From assembly GCA_024235135.1 (NCBI GenBank), contig JACKMZ010000002.1, positions 501,901-565,900 of the forward strand: a stretch of 64,000 nucleotides of DNA. Reading direction: 5' to 3'. Positions 34,976-44,301 of the stretch are shown here, in pieces; position 1 is the first letter of the stretch, and each line of letters starts with the position of its first letter. The notes below the pieces were generated by a model, which was given only the letters and a program-made list of their open reading frames with translations, was not told the origin of the DNA and did not search any database. A program made the translations under genes and the position numbers. The DNA is from Gammaproteobacteria bacterium. Lineage in GTDB: Bacteria; Pseudomonadota; Gammaproteobacteria; Competibacterales; Competibacteraceae.

Positions 34976-35857
34976 ATGTTTCAAGTTCAAGGCAGTATCG
35001 TGGCCCTGGTGACCCCCATGGCGGCGGATGGAGGTTTGGATTTCGGCGCTCTGGAGCGACTGATCGAGTTTCACCTGGAAAATGGTACCGACGCCATCGT
35101 CGCGGTCGGCACCACCGGCGAATCCGCCACTCTCGATCATGAGGAACACTGCGTGGTCATTCGCCGCGTGGTGGAACAGGTCAAGGGGCGTTGTCCTGTC
35201 ATCGCCGGCACCGGCGCCAATTCGACCCGCGAAGCGCTGGACCTGACGCGTTGCGCCATGCAGGCTGGAGCCGATGCCTGCCTGTTGGTTACCCCGTATT
35301 ACAACAAGCCGACCCAGGAAGGGCTGTTTCAGCACTATAAGCTGATCGCGGAAACGTTGCCGATCCCCCAGATTCTCTACAATGTACCCGGTCGCACGGC
35401 CTGCGACATGCGCCCGGAAACCGTGGATCGGCTGGCCGATCTGCCCAATATTGTCGGTATCAAGGAAGCCAGTGGCAGCGTGGAGCGCATGCGCGAACTG
35501 GTTGCCCGTTGCGGTGATCGCCTGAGCGTATTCAGCGGGGATGACGGCATTGGCACCGAAGCCATGCTCAACGGCGCCAAAGGGGTGATTTCGGTGACCG
35601 CCAATGTTGCGCCCAAGACGATGCACGCGATGTGCGCGGCGGCGCTTGCTGGCGACAGAGCGACTGCGGAAGAACTGAATAGCCGGCTGGCGGCTCTCCA
35701 CAAGGCCCTGTTTCTGGAATCCAATCCCATCCCGGCGAAATGGGCGGTAGCCCGGCTCGGGCTGATTCCACCCGGCATACGTTTGCCGTTGACTCCGCTG
35801 TCGAGCCAGTTCCATGGCGATGTGGAACAAGCGATGCGCCAGGCAGGCGTGTTCTAA
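34976..35857 (+). CDS. dapA: 4-hydroxy-tetrahydrodipicolinate synthase
   Basis: A 293-residue class I aldolase condensing pyruvate with aspartate semialdehyde, the first committed step of lysine and diaminopimelate synthesis. The Schiff-base lysine is in IVGIKEASGSV, the catalytic Tyr in LYNVPGRTACDM, and the substrate loop GTTGESATL. Length is standard. GGAGG lies 5 nt before ATG 34976. It is the first gene of a dapA-bamC-mutL-miaA run. Confidence 0.96.
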   Translation: MFQVQGSIVALVTPMAADGGLDFGALERLIEFHLENGTDAIVAVGTTGESATLDHEEHCVVIRRVVEQVKGRCPVIAGTGANSTREALDLTRCAMQAGADACLLVTPYYNKPTQEGLFQHYKLIAETLPIPQILYNVPGRTACDMRPETVDRLADLPNIVGIKEASGSVERMRELVARCGDRLSVFSGDDGIGTEAMLNGAKGVISVTANVAPKTMHAMCAAALAGDRATAEELNSRLAALHKALFLESNPIPAKWAVARLGLIPPGIRLPLTPLSSQFHGDVEQAMRQAGVF

Positions 35858-35869
35858 GAGGCGGGTCCC

Positions 35870-37066
35870 ATGCCATCGTGCTGTCCTTCCTACTCGGTCA
35901 TCGTGTTCCGCGTGGTTGCGGTCGCGATCGTCGGTTTGTTGGTTTCCTGTTCCTTTTCCACGGAAGAGTTGATACCCGACCGGCGGCCCGATTATCGGCA
36001 AAGCAAGGTTCTTGATTCTCTGGAAGTTCCCCCCGATCTCACCAACTCCACCATCGACGATACCTTGCTGGTTCCTGAGCTGTCGCCTTCGGGCTCGGCC
36101 AATCTATCGGATTACGCCGGCGAACGTTCGTCCGGACAGGTCGCTAATCATTCCGAAACCGTGTTGCCGGATCAGCCGAGCGTGCGCATGGAACGAGATG
36201 GGCAACACCGTTGGCTGGTGTCCGATCAGTCTCCCAGCGTTCTGTGGCCACGCATCAAGGAGTTCTGGATCGGCAATGGGTTGCCGCTGGAAAAAGACGA
36301 TCCTCGTATCGGCATCATGGAAACCCGTTGGTTGGAGAACCGGGCCGATATTCCCGATGGCCCCATCCGCAAGCTGCTGAGCAAGGTGATGGATTTCGCT
36401 TACTCGGCACCAACCCGTGACAAGTTCCGGGTGCGACTGGAAAAGGCCGACGATGGAACCGATATCTATCTGACGCACTACGGTGTGGAAGAAGTCCAGG
36501 TGGGCGGCGCCACGGCCCGTCAGTCCAGCGAAGTGATCTGGCAGACCCGCCCACCCGACCCCGAGTTGGAAGCGGAAATGCTGAACCGGCTCATGGTCTA
36601 TCTAGGGGCCTCCGAACGGCGGGCCGAGCAACAACTCGCCCAGGGCGGAACGGCGTCCGCACCCGTCAGCCAGGGGCCGCGCGCGCAACTGACTCAAGTC
36701 GATGGGCGGCAGGCTTTGAGCATCAATGAGGGGTATTCCGGGGCTTGGCGCTTAGTGGGATTGGCCTTGGATGGCAGTAATTTCGTGGTGGAAAATCAGA
36801 ACCGCACGCAAGGTCTCTACGAAGTGGAATACCGCGAGTTCCAGAAAGAGGGTAGCGAAAGTGGCGAGGGTGGCTTTTTCTCCAGCCTGGCGTTTTGGAA
36901 GAGTAACGAACCTCCCCCGGCCGGTGCTCGCTACAAGGTCCGTTTGGCCGGCCAGGGCGAACAAACGGTGGTCGTCGTTCAGGACGATCAAGGTTCGCCC
37001 GACGATTCACCGACGGCGCAGTTGATCCTCACTTCCTTGCGCGATGTGATCAACGGGAAGAGTTGA
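35870..37066 (+). CDS. bamC: Outer membrane assembly lipoprotein BamC
   Basis: A 398-residue lipoprotein of the BAM complex. The signal peptide ends in a lipobox LLVSC, with Cys27 as the lipid site. The conserved unstructured segment that binds BamD follows (DYRQSKVLDSLEVPPDLT), then two helix-grip domains (about residues 110-235 and 260-395). It lies 12 nt after dapA, as in E. coli (dapA-nlpB). It is somewhat longer than E. coli BamC (344), mainly through a Ser/Glu-rich insertion in the second domain. Confidence 0.92.
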   Translation: MPSCCPSYSVIVFRVVAVAIVGLLVSCSFSTEELIPDRRPDYRQSKVLDSLEVPPDLTNSTIDDTLLVPELSPSGSANLSDYAGERSSGQVANHSETVLPDQPSVRMERDGQHRWLVSDQSPSVLWPRIKEFWIGNGLPLEKDDPRIGIMETRWLENRADIPDGPIRKLLSKVMDFAYSAPTRDKFRVRLEKADDGTDIYLTHYGVEEVQVGGATARQSSEVIWQTRPPDPELEAEMLNRLMVYLGASERRAEQQLAQGGTASAPVSQGPRAQLTQVDGRQALSINEGYSGAWRLVGLALDGSNFVVENQNRTQGLYEVEYREFQKEGSESGEGGFFSSLAFWKSNEPPPAGARYKVRLAGQGEQTVVVVQDDQGSPDDSPTAQLILTSLRDVINGKS

Positions 37067-37101
37067 ATCGTCCCCGAACTCACTATTTTGCGGGGCAGGC
37101 C

Positions 37102-38982
37102 ATGAGCGTGGCACGGATACATCGCCTGGCCCCGGCCCTGGTCAATCAGATCGCCGCCGGCGAGGTCGTGGAGCGACCGGCGTCGGTGGTCAAGGAATTG
37201 TTGGAAAATAGCCTGGATGCGGGCGCTACCCGTGTCGACATCGATGTGGAGCGAGGAGGCGCGAAACTGATCCGCTTGCGTGATGACGGCCACGGTATCC
37301 ACAAGGACGATCTTTCCTTGGCGCTGGCCAGCCACGCGACCAGCAAGATCTCCGATGGCGCCGGTCTGGAGAGCGTTGCCACCCTCGGTTTCCGGGGCGA
37401 AGCCCTGGCCAGTATCGCGGCGATCTCGCGTCTGACTCTGACTTCCCGCTCCGCCGATGCCATGGACGGTTGGCGGGTGCTGGCCGAAGCCGAGCGCGTG
37501 ACTTCGCTGACCCCGGCTGCGCATCCGCCCGGCACCACGGTGGAAGTGCGGGATCTGTTCTTCAATACCCCGGCCCGGCGCAAATTCCTGCGCAGCGAGC
37601 GCACGGAATTCACTCATCTCGAACAGGTGGTCAGGCGGATCGGGTTGAGCTGTTTTTCCGTGGAAATCAATCTGCGCCATAACCAGCGTCAGGTACTGAC
37701 CTTGCCCAGCGCCAACGACCGAGAGAGTCAGGAACGACGGATCGGAGAAGTGTGTGGGCGGGCGTTCGTGGACAATGCCGTGTTCCTGGAACGCCAGTCC
37801 ATCGCCATGAAGCTGTGGGGTTGGATCGGTCTGCCGGTATTCTCGCGCAGTCAGGCGGATCTGCAGTATTTTTTCGTCAACGGGCGCGCGGTTCGGGACA
37901 AACTGCTCATGCATGCCGTGCGCCGGGCCTATCAGGATGTACTCTATCAGGACCGCCATCCGACTTATGTGTTGTATTTGGAATTGGACTCCGCCCTGGT
38001 CGATGTCAACGCGCATCCGACCAAGCAGGAAGTCCGTTTTCGCGAGGGGCAACAGGTCCATGAGTTTGCCTGGCGGACCTTGCAGGAAACCCTGGGCGCC
38101 GTGAGGCCCGGCCACACCCCTGCAATGGGGTTGCCAGCCAATACGCAGTCCGGCGCGCCGGAACGGACGACGCCCAGTCGACTCGATCTTGCGTCGGGGG
38201 ACATCGACCGGTCGCAGGGGGCGACGCAACAGCCTCCGCCAGCATCCAAGACGACGGAACGGCCGTACCAGGCGGTGCAGCAGTCTTTCGCCATCCGGGA
38301 CGGGGAAGCCGTAACCCGCTATAAGCCACCGCCAGTCGAGCCGCTGCAAGCCTTCGCCGCGGCCATAGAACCGGAACCGGTAGCGGGGAGGGAAAGCATT
38401 CCACCGCTGGGTTATGCCATCGCCCAATTGCACGGTGTGTATATTCTTGCGGAAAATCGACAGGGGCTGGTGTTGGTCGATATGCATGCCGCGCATGAGC
38501 GCATCGTCTACGAACGCTTGAAGGCGACTCTGGAACAGGAGAGTATTCGGGCCCAGGCTCTGTTGGTGCCGGTCACGGTCTCCTTGAGCAGGACGGAGGT
38601 GCAGCAACTCGAAGAACGCATCGAAGAACTCAGCAAATGGGGCTTCGACATCGCGCCTTTGGGTCCTGAAACCGTGGCGGTGCGCAGTCTGCCCGCCTTG
38701 CTCGGCGAAGCCGATGTGGTTCAACTGGTGCGTGATCTCAGCGCCGATCTGCGCACGCTCGGGCAGGGCGTCAGCCTGCGCGAGCATCTCAGCGGCTTGC
38801 TGGGCACCCTGGCCTGCCACAGTTCGGTGCGCGCCCATCGTAAACTGACCCTGGAAGAAATGAATGCCCTGCTCAGAGATATGGAGCGCACGCCGAATAG
38901 CGGCCAGTGCAATCACGGGCGGCCGACCTGGTTACAGTTCGGTTTGGATGAGCTGGACAAATGGTTTCTGCGAGGTCGTTGA
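37102..38982 (+). CDS. mutL: DNA mismatch repair protein MutL
   Basis: A 626-residue GHKL ATPase that couples MutS recognition to MutH or strand cutting. The start is ATG 37102 with GGGGCAGG upstream. ATP-binding motifs are intact: LAPALVNQIAAGEVVERPASV, ENSLDAG, DDGHGI and LGFRGEALASI. The C-terminal dimerisation domain ends with the family block HGRPTWLQFGLDELDKWF. No DQHA(x)2E(x)4E endonuclease motif is evident at the C-terminus (MHAAHERIVYE is there), which fits a MutH-type system. It lies between bamC and miaA. Confidence 0.95.
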   Translation: MSVARIHRLAPALVNQIAAGEVVERPASVVKELLENSLDAGATRVDIDVERGGAKLIRLRDDGHGIHKDDLSLALASHATSKISDGAGLESVATLGFRGEALASIAAISRLTLTSRSADAMDGWRVLAEAERVTSLTPAAHPPGTTVEVRDLFFNTPARRKFLRSERTEFTHLEQVVRRIGLSCFSVEINLRHNQRQVLTLPSANDRESQERRIGEVCGRAFVDNAVFLERQSIAMKLWGWIGLPVFSRSQADLQYFFVNGRAVRDKLLMHAVRRAYQDVLYQDRHPTYVLYLELDSALVDVNAHPTKQEVRFREGQQVHEFAWRTLQETLGAVRPGHTPAMGLPANTQSGAPERTTPSRLDLASGDIDRSQGATQQPPPASKTTERPYQAVQQSFAIRDGEAVTRYKPPPVEPLQAFAAAIEPEPVAGRESIPPLGYAIAQLHGVYILAENRQGLVLVDMHAAHERIVYERLKATLEQESIRAQALLVPVTVSLSRTEVQQLEERIEELSKWGFDIAPLGPETVAVRSLPALLGEADVVQLVRDLSADLRTLGQGVSLREHLSGLLGTLACHSSVRAHRKLTLEEMNALLRDMERTPNSGQCNHGRPTWLQFGLDELDKWFLRGR

Positions 38983-38993
38983 AGGCTACCGCC

Positions 38994-39965
38994 ATGAGCT
39001 CGCACGAGACGTCCGCATGGGGTCCACCGGTGCTGTTTCTCATGGGGCCTACGGCTTCCGGCAAGACGGCGCTGGCGGTAGAACTGGTCCAGCGATTTCC
39101 GTTCGCCATCGTCAGTGTGGATTCGGCGCTGGTTTATCGCGGCATGGACATCGGCACCGCCAAGCCCGACGCCGAGACTCAACGCAAGGCTCCCCATCGG
39201 CTGCTCGATATTCTCGATCCTAGCGAATCCTATTCCGCCGCGCGATTTCGTAACGATGCCTTGCTCCATATCGCCGAGATTCACGCTAGCGGACGCATTC
39301 CCTTGCTGGTGGGTGGGACTATGCTCTACTTCCGCGCGTTGCAGCACGGGTTGGCGGAATTACCGGAGGCCGATCCTGGCATCAGGGCGCGTTTGGAGGA
39401 AGAACGCCGCGTTTTTGGCTTGGCCGCGCTGCATCGGCGGTTGGCGTGCGTGGACCCCGTGGCGGCGGCTCGCATTCACCCGCATGACCCGCAGCGCATT
39501 CAGCGGGCGCTGGAAGTCTACGAATTGACCGGCCAGCCTATTACGGAACTTTATAATCGCCATTTAGACCAACATAAGTCGTTTCGAATACTCAAGCTGG
39601 TGGTCGCGCCCAGGGATCGAACACTGTTGCAGGAGCGTATCGAACGGCGTTTCCAGGCCATGTTGGCTCAGGGGTTCGTGCAGGAAGTCGCGGAGTTGCG
39701 GGCGCGAGGGGATCTGAATCTGGATAAGCCTGCTATGCGGGCCGTGGGGTACCGGCAGGTCTGGGAATATTTGGACGGCATTGTCGGCCACGAGGAAATG
39801 GTGAGGCGTGGTGTAATAGCCACTCGCCAATTTGCCAAACGACAGTTAACGTGGTTACGCTCTGAACGAGACGGTCGATGGCTGGACGGGATGGCGCCTG
39901 ACCTGTTGGATCAGACGCTCGCGCAGTATCGTGCGACGTTTCCCTCCTTCGGAACGGCAAGCTAG
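38994..39965 (+). CDS. miaA: tRNA dimethylallyltransferase
   Basis: A 323-residue enzyme adding a dimethylallyl group to A37 of tRNAs that read U-starting codons. The start is ATG 38994, 11 nt after mutL. Motifs: P-loop GPTASGKT, SVDSALVYRGMDIGTAKP and VGGTMLYFRAL in the N-terminal half, and the C-terminal AVGYRQVWEYL and TRQFAKRQLTWLR. Length matches the family. It opens the conserved miaA-hfq-hflX-hflK-hflC order. Confidence 0.96.
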   Translation: MSSHETSAWGPPVLFLMGPTASGKTALAVELVQRFPFAIVSVDSALVYRGMDIGTAKPDAETQRKAPHRLLDILDPSESYSAARFRNDALLHIAEIHASGRIPLLVGGTMLYFRALQHGLAELPEADPGIRARLEEERRVFGLAALHRRLACVDPVAAARIHPHDPQRIQRALEVYELTGQPITELYNRHLDQHKSFRILKLVVAPRDRTLLQERIERRFQAMLAQGFVQEVAELRARGDLNLDKPAMRAVGYRQVWEYLDGIVGHEEMVRRGVIATRQFAKRQLTWLRSERDGRWLDGMAPDLLDQTLAQYRATFPSFGTAS

Positions 39966-40070
39966 GGAGGCCGGCTGCGGAGGTGATTGTATCTTGTCGG
40001 GGTATGCAATCCGGGCGACGTAAACTCTGTTGGTCGGTGCTGGAGCGGTATCTCCTCCGTCGGAAACTTT

Positions 40071-40076
40071 TATAAT
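40071..40076 (+). promoter_or_regulatory. Candidate -10 element upstream of hfq
   Basis: A consensus TATAAT (in CTTTTATAATTGGG) lies in the 278-nt miaA-hfq gap, about 168 nt before the hfq ATG. No good -35 hexamer stands 16-18 bp upstream, so it is only a candidate. The remainder of the gap is a possible long leader, as hfq is often autoregulated through its 5' region. Confidence 0.35.
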
Positions 40077-40243
40077 TGGGTACCTACACAACTTGATCCC
40101 GTGCCCTGGTATCCTAGCCTGTTTGTCAGGCTGTGAAATTGCGGGATAATTCGGGCGACAGGATGTGTCGCGCAGAGTAAGGGCATGCAGATCGTTATTT
40201 GTCAGCCCATAATGACAACCCATAACAACAAGGGAGAGCATCC

Positions 40244-40498
40244 ATGGCAAAAGGCCATTCGCTCCAGGAGCCTTTTCTGAACGCGTTGCGCAAAGAACGC
40301 ATTCCGGTTTCGATTTACCTTGTGAATGGAATCAAGCTGCAAGGGCAGATCGAATCGTTCGATCAATTCGTCGTGTTGCTGAAGAACAGCGTCAGCCAGA
40401 TGATCTATAAGCATGCGATTTCCACGGTGGTGCCATCACGTAACGTCCGTCTGTATCCGTTGGATGAAAACGATTCCGACTCCGATCATTCCGCCTGA
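40244..40498 (+). CDS. hfq: RNA chaperone Hfq
   Basis: An 84-residue Sm-like hexameric RNA chaperone that pairs small RNAs with mRNAs. Sm1 covers FLNALRKERIPVSIYLVNGIKLQGQIESFDQF and Sm2 is MIYKHAISTVVPSR, with the YKH motif for U-rich RNA. The C-terminus is short and acidic (DENDSDSDHSA). AGGGAGAG precedes the ATG. The position after miaA and before hflX is standard. Confidence 0.97.
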   Translation: MAKGHSLQEPFLNALRKERIPVSIYLVNGIKLQGQIESFDQFVVLLKNSVSQMIYKHAISTVVPSRNVRLYPLDENDSDSDHSA

Positions 40499-40533
40499 TA
40501 TCCGTTTATCCATAGTTGCGGGAGTAGCACAGT

Positions 40534-41832
40534 TTGTTCGAGCGCCAACGCCGTAGTGAACGCGTCGTTCTGGTACAGTTGACGCTGGGCGCGGGCGCAG
40601 GCGCGGGCGCGGGCGGCGAAGACGATAGGGATCCTGCCGAGTTTCAATCCCTGGTGACCTCAGCCGGAGCCGAATGCGCTGCTTTTATCAGTGGTAGTCG
40701 GCAGCGGCCCGATCCTCATTTTTTCGTGGGCAGCGGCAAGGCTGAAGAAATCCGCGAAGCTATCGCGCAGACGGAGGCGGAAGTCGTGATTTTCGATCAC
40801 GATCTGTCGCCGGCTCAGGAGCGCAATCTTGAAGCGTTTCTGCGCTGCCGGGTGGTGGATCGCACCGGGTTGATTCTCGATATCTTCGCTCAACATGCAC
40901 GCAGCTTCGAAGGCAAGCTGCAGGTAGAACTGGCGCAACTGCGGCATCTGTCCACCCGTTTGGTCCGGGGTTGGACGCACTTGGAGCGGCAGAAGGGCGG
41001 TATCGGCCTGCGTGGACCCGGCGAAACCCAGTTGGAAACGGACCGGCGTTTGTTGGCCGAACGTATCAAACAGATCAAGCGCCGTTTGGTCACGGTGGAA
41101 CGGCGGCGCTATCAGAGTCGGCAGGCGCGGCGCAAGGCGGGCGTGCCCACGGTGTCCCTGGTCGGTTATACCAACGCCGGCAAATCCACCTTGTTCAATC
41201 GTCTGACGCAGGCCGGGGTTTACGTCGCGGATCAATTGTTCGCTACCCTGGACCCCACGCTGCGACGGTTGCCATTGCCGCATGGAGAGGCCGTGGTATT
41301 GGCGGATACGGTGGGTTTCATCAAGCATCTACCGCCGACTCTGGTTGCGGCCTTTCGCGCCACGCTGCAGGAAACTTGCGAAGCCAGCTTGCTATTGCAT
41401 GTCATAGACGCCAGTGACCCTAACCATCGGGAAATCAGCGGGCATGTGGAGCAGGTGCTGAAAGACATTGGTGCGGATGCCATACCCTGTTTGCGGGTTT
41501 TCAACAAAATTGACCGGCTGGAGTCGGTGCCGATGGAGTCGCTAAGCGATACTCAAGGGGTTCGAGTGTCGGCGCGCAGCGGACTGGGTATAGAAGAACT
41601 GCTAAAAGCCATCGAGCAGCGCCTGCGTGGCGATATGGTCCACGGCTGGGTACGCCTGCCACCGGGTGAGGCCCGGCTGCGAGCGCGCTTTTTCAGTTTG
41701 GGCGCCGTGTTGACCGAGCAACTCGATAACCAAGGGGAATGGCTGTTGGAAGTTCGCACTTCACGGCGCAATCTGCAACAGCTTTGCCGGCGCGAAGGAC
41801 TGCGGGAAGAATGGTTACAAACCACGGCCTGA
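40534..41832 (+). CDS. hflX: GTPase HflX
   Basis: A 432-residue ribosome-associated GTPase that splits stalled 70S ribosomes after stress. It starts with TTG 40534 behind GGGAG. The N-terminal HflX domain carries VGSGKAEEIREAI and IFDHDLSPAQERNLE. The helical linker (GGIGLRGPGETQLETDRR) and the G domain (VGYTNAGKSTLFNRLT, DTVGFI, NKID) follow. A Gly-Ala tract (residues 19-28) near the N-terminus comes from the GC-rich hexamer repeat at 40588-40617 and is unusual. Confidence 0.95.
   Translation: MFERQRRSERVVLVQLTLGAGAGAGAGGEDDRDPAEFQSLVTSAGAECAAFISGSRQRPDPHFFVGSGKAEEIREAIAQTEAEVVIFDHDLSPAQERNLEAFLRCRVVDRTGLILDIFAQHARSFEGKLQVELAQLRHLSTRLVRGWTHLERQKGGIGLRGPGETQLETDRRLLAERIKQIKRRLVTVERRRYQSRQARRKAGVPTVSLVGYTNAGKSTLFNRLTQAGVYVADQLFATLDPTLRRLPLPHGEAVVLADTVGFIKHLPPTLVAAFRATLQETCEASLLLHVIDASDPNHREISGHVEQVLKDIGADAIPCLRVFNKIDRLESVPMESLSDTQGVRVSARSGLGIEELLKAIEQRLRGDMVHGWVRLPPGEARLRARFFSLGAVLTEQLDNQGEWLLEVRTSRRNLQQLCRREGLREEWLQTTA
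40588..40617 (+). repeat. GGCGCG hexanucleotide repeat inside hflX
   Basis: About four and a half copies of GGCGCG (one GGCGCA variant) encode alternating Gly-Ala in frame within the HflX N-terminus. Because the unit is six bases, slippage would change the tract length without breaking the frame. Confidence 0.6.
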
Positions 41833-41911
41833 AGGGGTGCGCCGCTTGTAGCCCAAACCATGATCGCCTAGCTTTAGCCAATGAGAGAGTTTAACCAGTT
41901 TGGAGCACATC

Positions 41912-43141
41912 ATGGCCTGGAATGAACCAGGAGATAACAATCGCGATCCGTGGAGCGGCAATGGTCGCGACCAAGGCCCTCCCGATCTGGACGAAATCAT
42001 CCGCAAGCTGACCGACAAATTTGGCGGTTTGTTCGGAGGGAAGAAAGGGGGCGGCGGCGACCGGCCATCGGGTGGCCCCCGCTCCGGTTCCACGGGTGTT
42101 TGGGTTATTGTGGCCATCATCGTGGTCGGTTGGCTGTTGTCCGGTATTTATATCGTCGATGAAGGCAAGCGCGGCGTCGTCCTGCGCTTTGGCCGCTACG
42201 TCGATACCACCCAACCCGGCCCGCATTGGCGATTGCCCTTTCCTTTCGAGCGTCATTACATCGTCGACGTCGAGCAACGGCGCGCCGAGGAGATCGGCTA
42301 TCGTTCCGGTGGCCGGGAAAACGCGGCCGGCCGTTCCGTGCCCAAGGAAGCACTGATGCTGACCAAGGACGAGAACATCGTCGACGTGCGTATCTCCGTG
42401 CAATATCAGATCAAAGACCCCCGCGCCTATCTATTCAATGTCGTCGACCCGGAGTTGACCCTGCGTCAAGTGGTCGAGAGCGCCATCCGGGAAACCGTCG
42501 GCAAAAGCTCCATGGACTTCGTGTTGACCGAGGGTCGCAGCGATGTCGTGGCTGACGTCAAGGAACTGAGCCAGAAGATTCTGGACGGTTATGGCACCCA
42601 GGCGGTTCCCGGCGTGGGTTTGCAAATCACCAACGTCAATCTCCAGGATGCCCAGCCTCCGGAAGATGTCCAAGATGCCTTCGCCGACGCCATCAAGGCG
42701 CGCGAGGATGAACAGCGGCAGAAGAACGAAGCCGAAGCGTATTCCAACGAGATCATTCCCAAAGCCCGTGGCCAAGGCGCGCGGCGATTGGAGGAAGCCG
42801 CCGCCTACCGTGAGCAGGTGGTCGCCCAGGCCGAAGGCGAGGCCAGTCGTTTCGAGCAGTTATTGGCGGAATACAACAAGGCTCCGCAAGTGACCCGGGA
42901 ACGGCTTTATCTGGAGACAATGGAACAGATTATGGAGAAGAACAGCAAGGTGCTGATCGATGTCGAGGGGGGCAATAATCTGATTTATCTACCGCTGGAC
43001 CAGATTCTGCAGCGTAGTAACAGTAACAAAGCCCCGGCTAAAGCGACCGCGCCTACCTCGACGCCCAGCACCACGCACGAAACCAGCGAGGACAACGCCA
43101 CCCGCCACCGCGATGCCAGCCGCAGCCGGGAGAGCCGCTGA
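41912..43141 (+). CDS. hflK: FtsH protease modulator HflK
   Basis: A 409-residue inner-membrane prohibitin/SPFH protein that forms the HflKC cage around FtsH. The start is ATG 41912, behind GGAG. A Gly-rich, charged cytoplasmic N-terminus (DEIIRKLTDKFGGLFGGKKGGGG) precedes a transmembrane helix (about residues 66-86), then the SPFH domain (YIVDEGKRGVVLRFGRYV) and a long helical segment. The tail is Ser/Thr/Arg-rich. Its stop overlaps the hflC ATG (TGATG). Confidence 0.95.
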   Translation: MAWNEPGDNNRDPWSGNGRDQGPPDLDEIIRKLTDKFGGLFGGKKGGGGDRPSGGPRSGSTGVWVIVAIIVVGWLLSGIYIVDEGKRGVVLRFGRYVDTTQPGPHWRLPFPFERHYIVDVEQRRAEEIGYRSGGRENAAGRSVPKEALMLTKDENIVDVRISVQYQIKDPRAYLFNVVDPELTLRQVVESAIRETVGKSSMDFVLTEGRSDVVADVKELSQKILDGYGTQAVPGVGLQITNVNLQDAQPPEDVQDAFADAIKAREDEQRQKNEAEAYSNEIIPKARGQGARRLEEAAAYREQVVAQAEGEASRFEQLLAEYNKAPQVTRERLYLETMEQIMEKNSKVLIDVEGGNNLIYLPLDQILQRSNSNKAPAKATAPTSTPSTTHETSEDNATRHRDASRSRESR

Positions 43142-44043
43142 TGAATGTGTCGACGCTTTATCCTAAATCCACACCGAAGTGGTTTTTTTCCAGGAATCTG
43201 TGGCTGGGCTTGGCGGGGCTGATCGCCTTCATCGTGTTGTTCTGCGTTTTCACGGTCGACGAGACCGAGACGGCCATTCGTTTCCGTCTGGGCGAAATCG
43301 TCCAGGCTAATTATCAGCCGGGACTGCATATGAAGTTTCCGCTGATCAACAATATTCGCAAGTACGATGCCCGGCTGCAAAGCTTGGATACCGAACCGGA
43401 ACGTTTCCTGACCGCGGAAAAGAAAAACGTCATCGTCGATTCCTTCGTGAAATGGCGTATCGCCGACGTGGGCCGTTTTTATACGGCGGTCGGCGGTGAT
43501 CCGGCGCGAGCCAATCTACGTCTGGATCAGATCATTAAAGATAGCCTGCGCAGCGAATTCAGTAAGCGCGAACTGCAAGAGGTCGTCTCCGGTGACCGGG
43601 AACAGATCATGGACGTGCTGTCCAGCATCGCGAGGCGCGAGGCCGAACAATTGGGTATCCGAGTGGTGGATGTGCGCATCAAGCGCATTGATTTGCCCGA
43701 GGACGTCAACAACTCCGTGTTCCGGCGCATGCGCGCCGAGCGTGAGCGGGTGGCGCGGGATTTCCGCTCGCGGGGCGCAGAGGCGGCGGAACGTATTCGT
43801 GCGGAAGCCGATCGACAGAGCACGGTGATTCTGGCCGAAGCCTACCGGGATGCCGAGCGCCTGCGTGGCGAAGGCGACGCCAAGGCCGCTGAGATTTACG
43901 CTCACGCCTACTCCCAGGAGCCGGACTTCTACGCTTTCTACCGTAGCTTGAACGCCTATCGTAACGGCTTCACCGGTAACAATGATGTTATGGTGCTCCG
44001 CCCGGACTCGCAATTCTTCAAATATTTCAACGATCTGAAATAG
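43141..44043 (+). CDS. hflC: FtsH protease modulator HflC
   Basis: A 300-residue partner of HflK. An N-terminal transmembrane helix (about residues 18-38) precedes the SPFH domain (VDETETAIRFRLGEI) and a helical C-terminal half (RAERERVARDFRSRGAEAAERIRAEAD). The family end DFYAFYRSLNAYR...DSQFFKYF is complete. It is translationally coupled to hflK by a one-base stop/start overlap. Confidence 0.96.
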   Translation: MNVSTLYPKSTPKWFFSRNLWLGLAGLIAFIVLFCVFTVDETETAIRFRLGEIVQANYQPGLHMKFPLINNIRKYDARLQSLDTEPERFLTAEKKNVIVDSFVKWRIADVGRFYTAVGGDPARANLRLDQIIKDSLRSEFSKRELQEVVSGDREQIMDVLSSIARREAEQLGIRVVDVRIKRIDLPEDVNNSVFRRMRAERERVARDFRSRGAEAAERIRAEADRQSTVILAEAYRDAERLRGEGDAKAAEIYAHAYSQEPDFYAFYRSLNAYRNGFTGNNDVMVLRPDSQFFKYFNDLK

Positions 44044-44085
44044 CCTTGTCGATCCCGCTGCGAGTCTCGGCCGGCCGGTCCGCGT

Positions 44086-44283
44086 ATGTGGCATGATCTG
44101 CTGGCCGCGTTCGGGCTGATGCTGGTATTGGAAGGCATATTCCCTTTCTTGAATCCCCGCCGATGGCGTGAATTGTTCGTGCGTTTCATCAACAGCGAGG
44201 ATCATCTGCTGCGCATGGTGGGTTTGAGCAGCATGGTGATGGGTTTGCTGGTGCTTTATCTGGCGCGGGGATTGCTGGCATGA
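44086..44283 (+). CDS. DUF2065 small membrane protein (YjeT-like)
   Basis: A 65-residue protein with two hydrophobic helices (LLAAFGLMLVLEGIFPFL and MVGLSSMVMGLLVLYLA) separated by a charged loop (NPRRWRELFVRF). This is the DUF2065 family, regularly found between hflC and hisZ or purA in gammaproteobacteria. Function is unknown; position suggests a role near the HflKC/FtsH complex. Confidence 0.9.
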   Translation: MWHDLLAAFGLMLVLEGIFPFLNPRRWRELFVRFINSEDHLLRMVGLSSMVMGLLVLYLARGLLA

Positions 44284-44301
44284 ACGGACCGGGGGCCGGC
44301 G

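Noticed and set aside
36988..38916. 642-residue frame antisense to mutL
   Set aside because: Shadow of mutL; typical high-GC antisense frame with His/Gln/Arg-rich composition.
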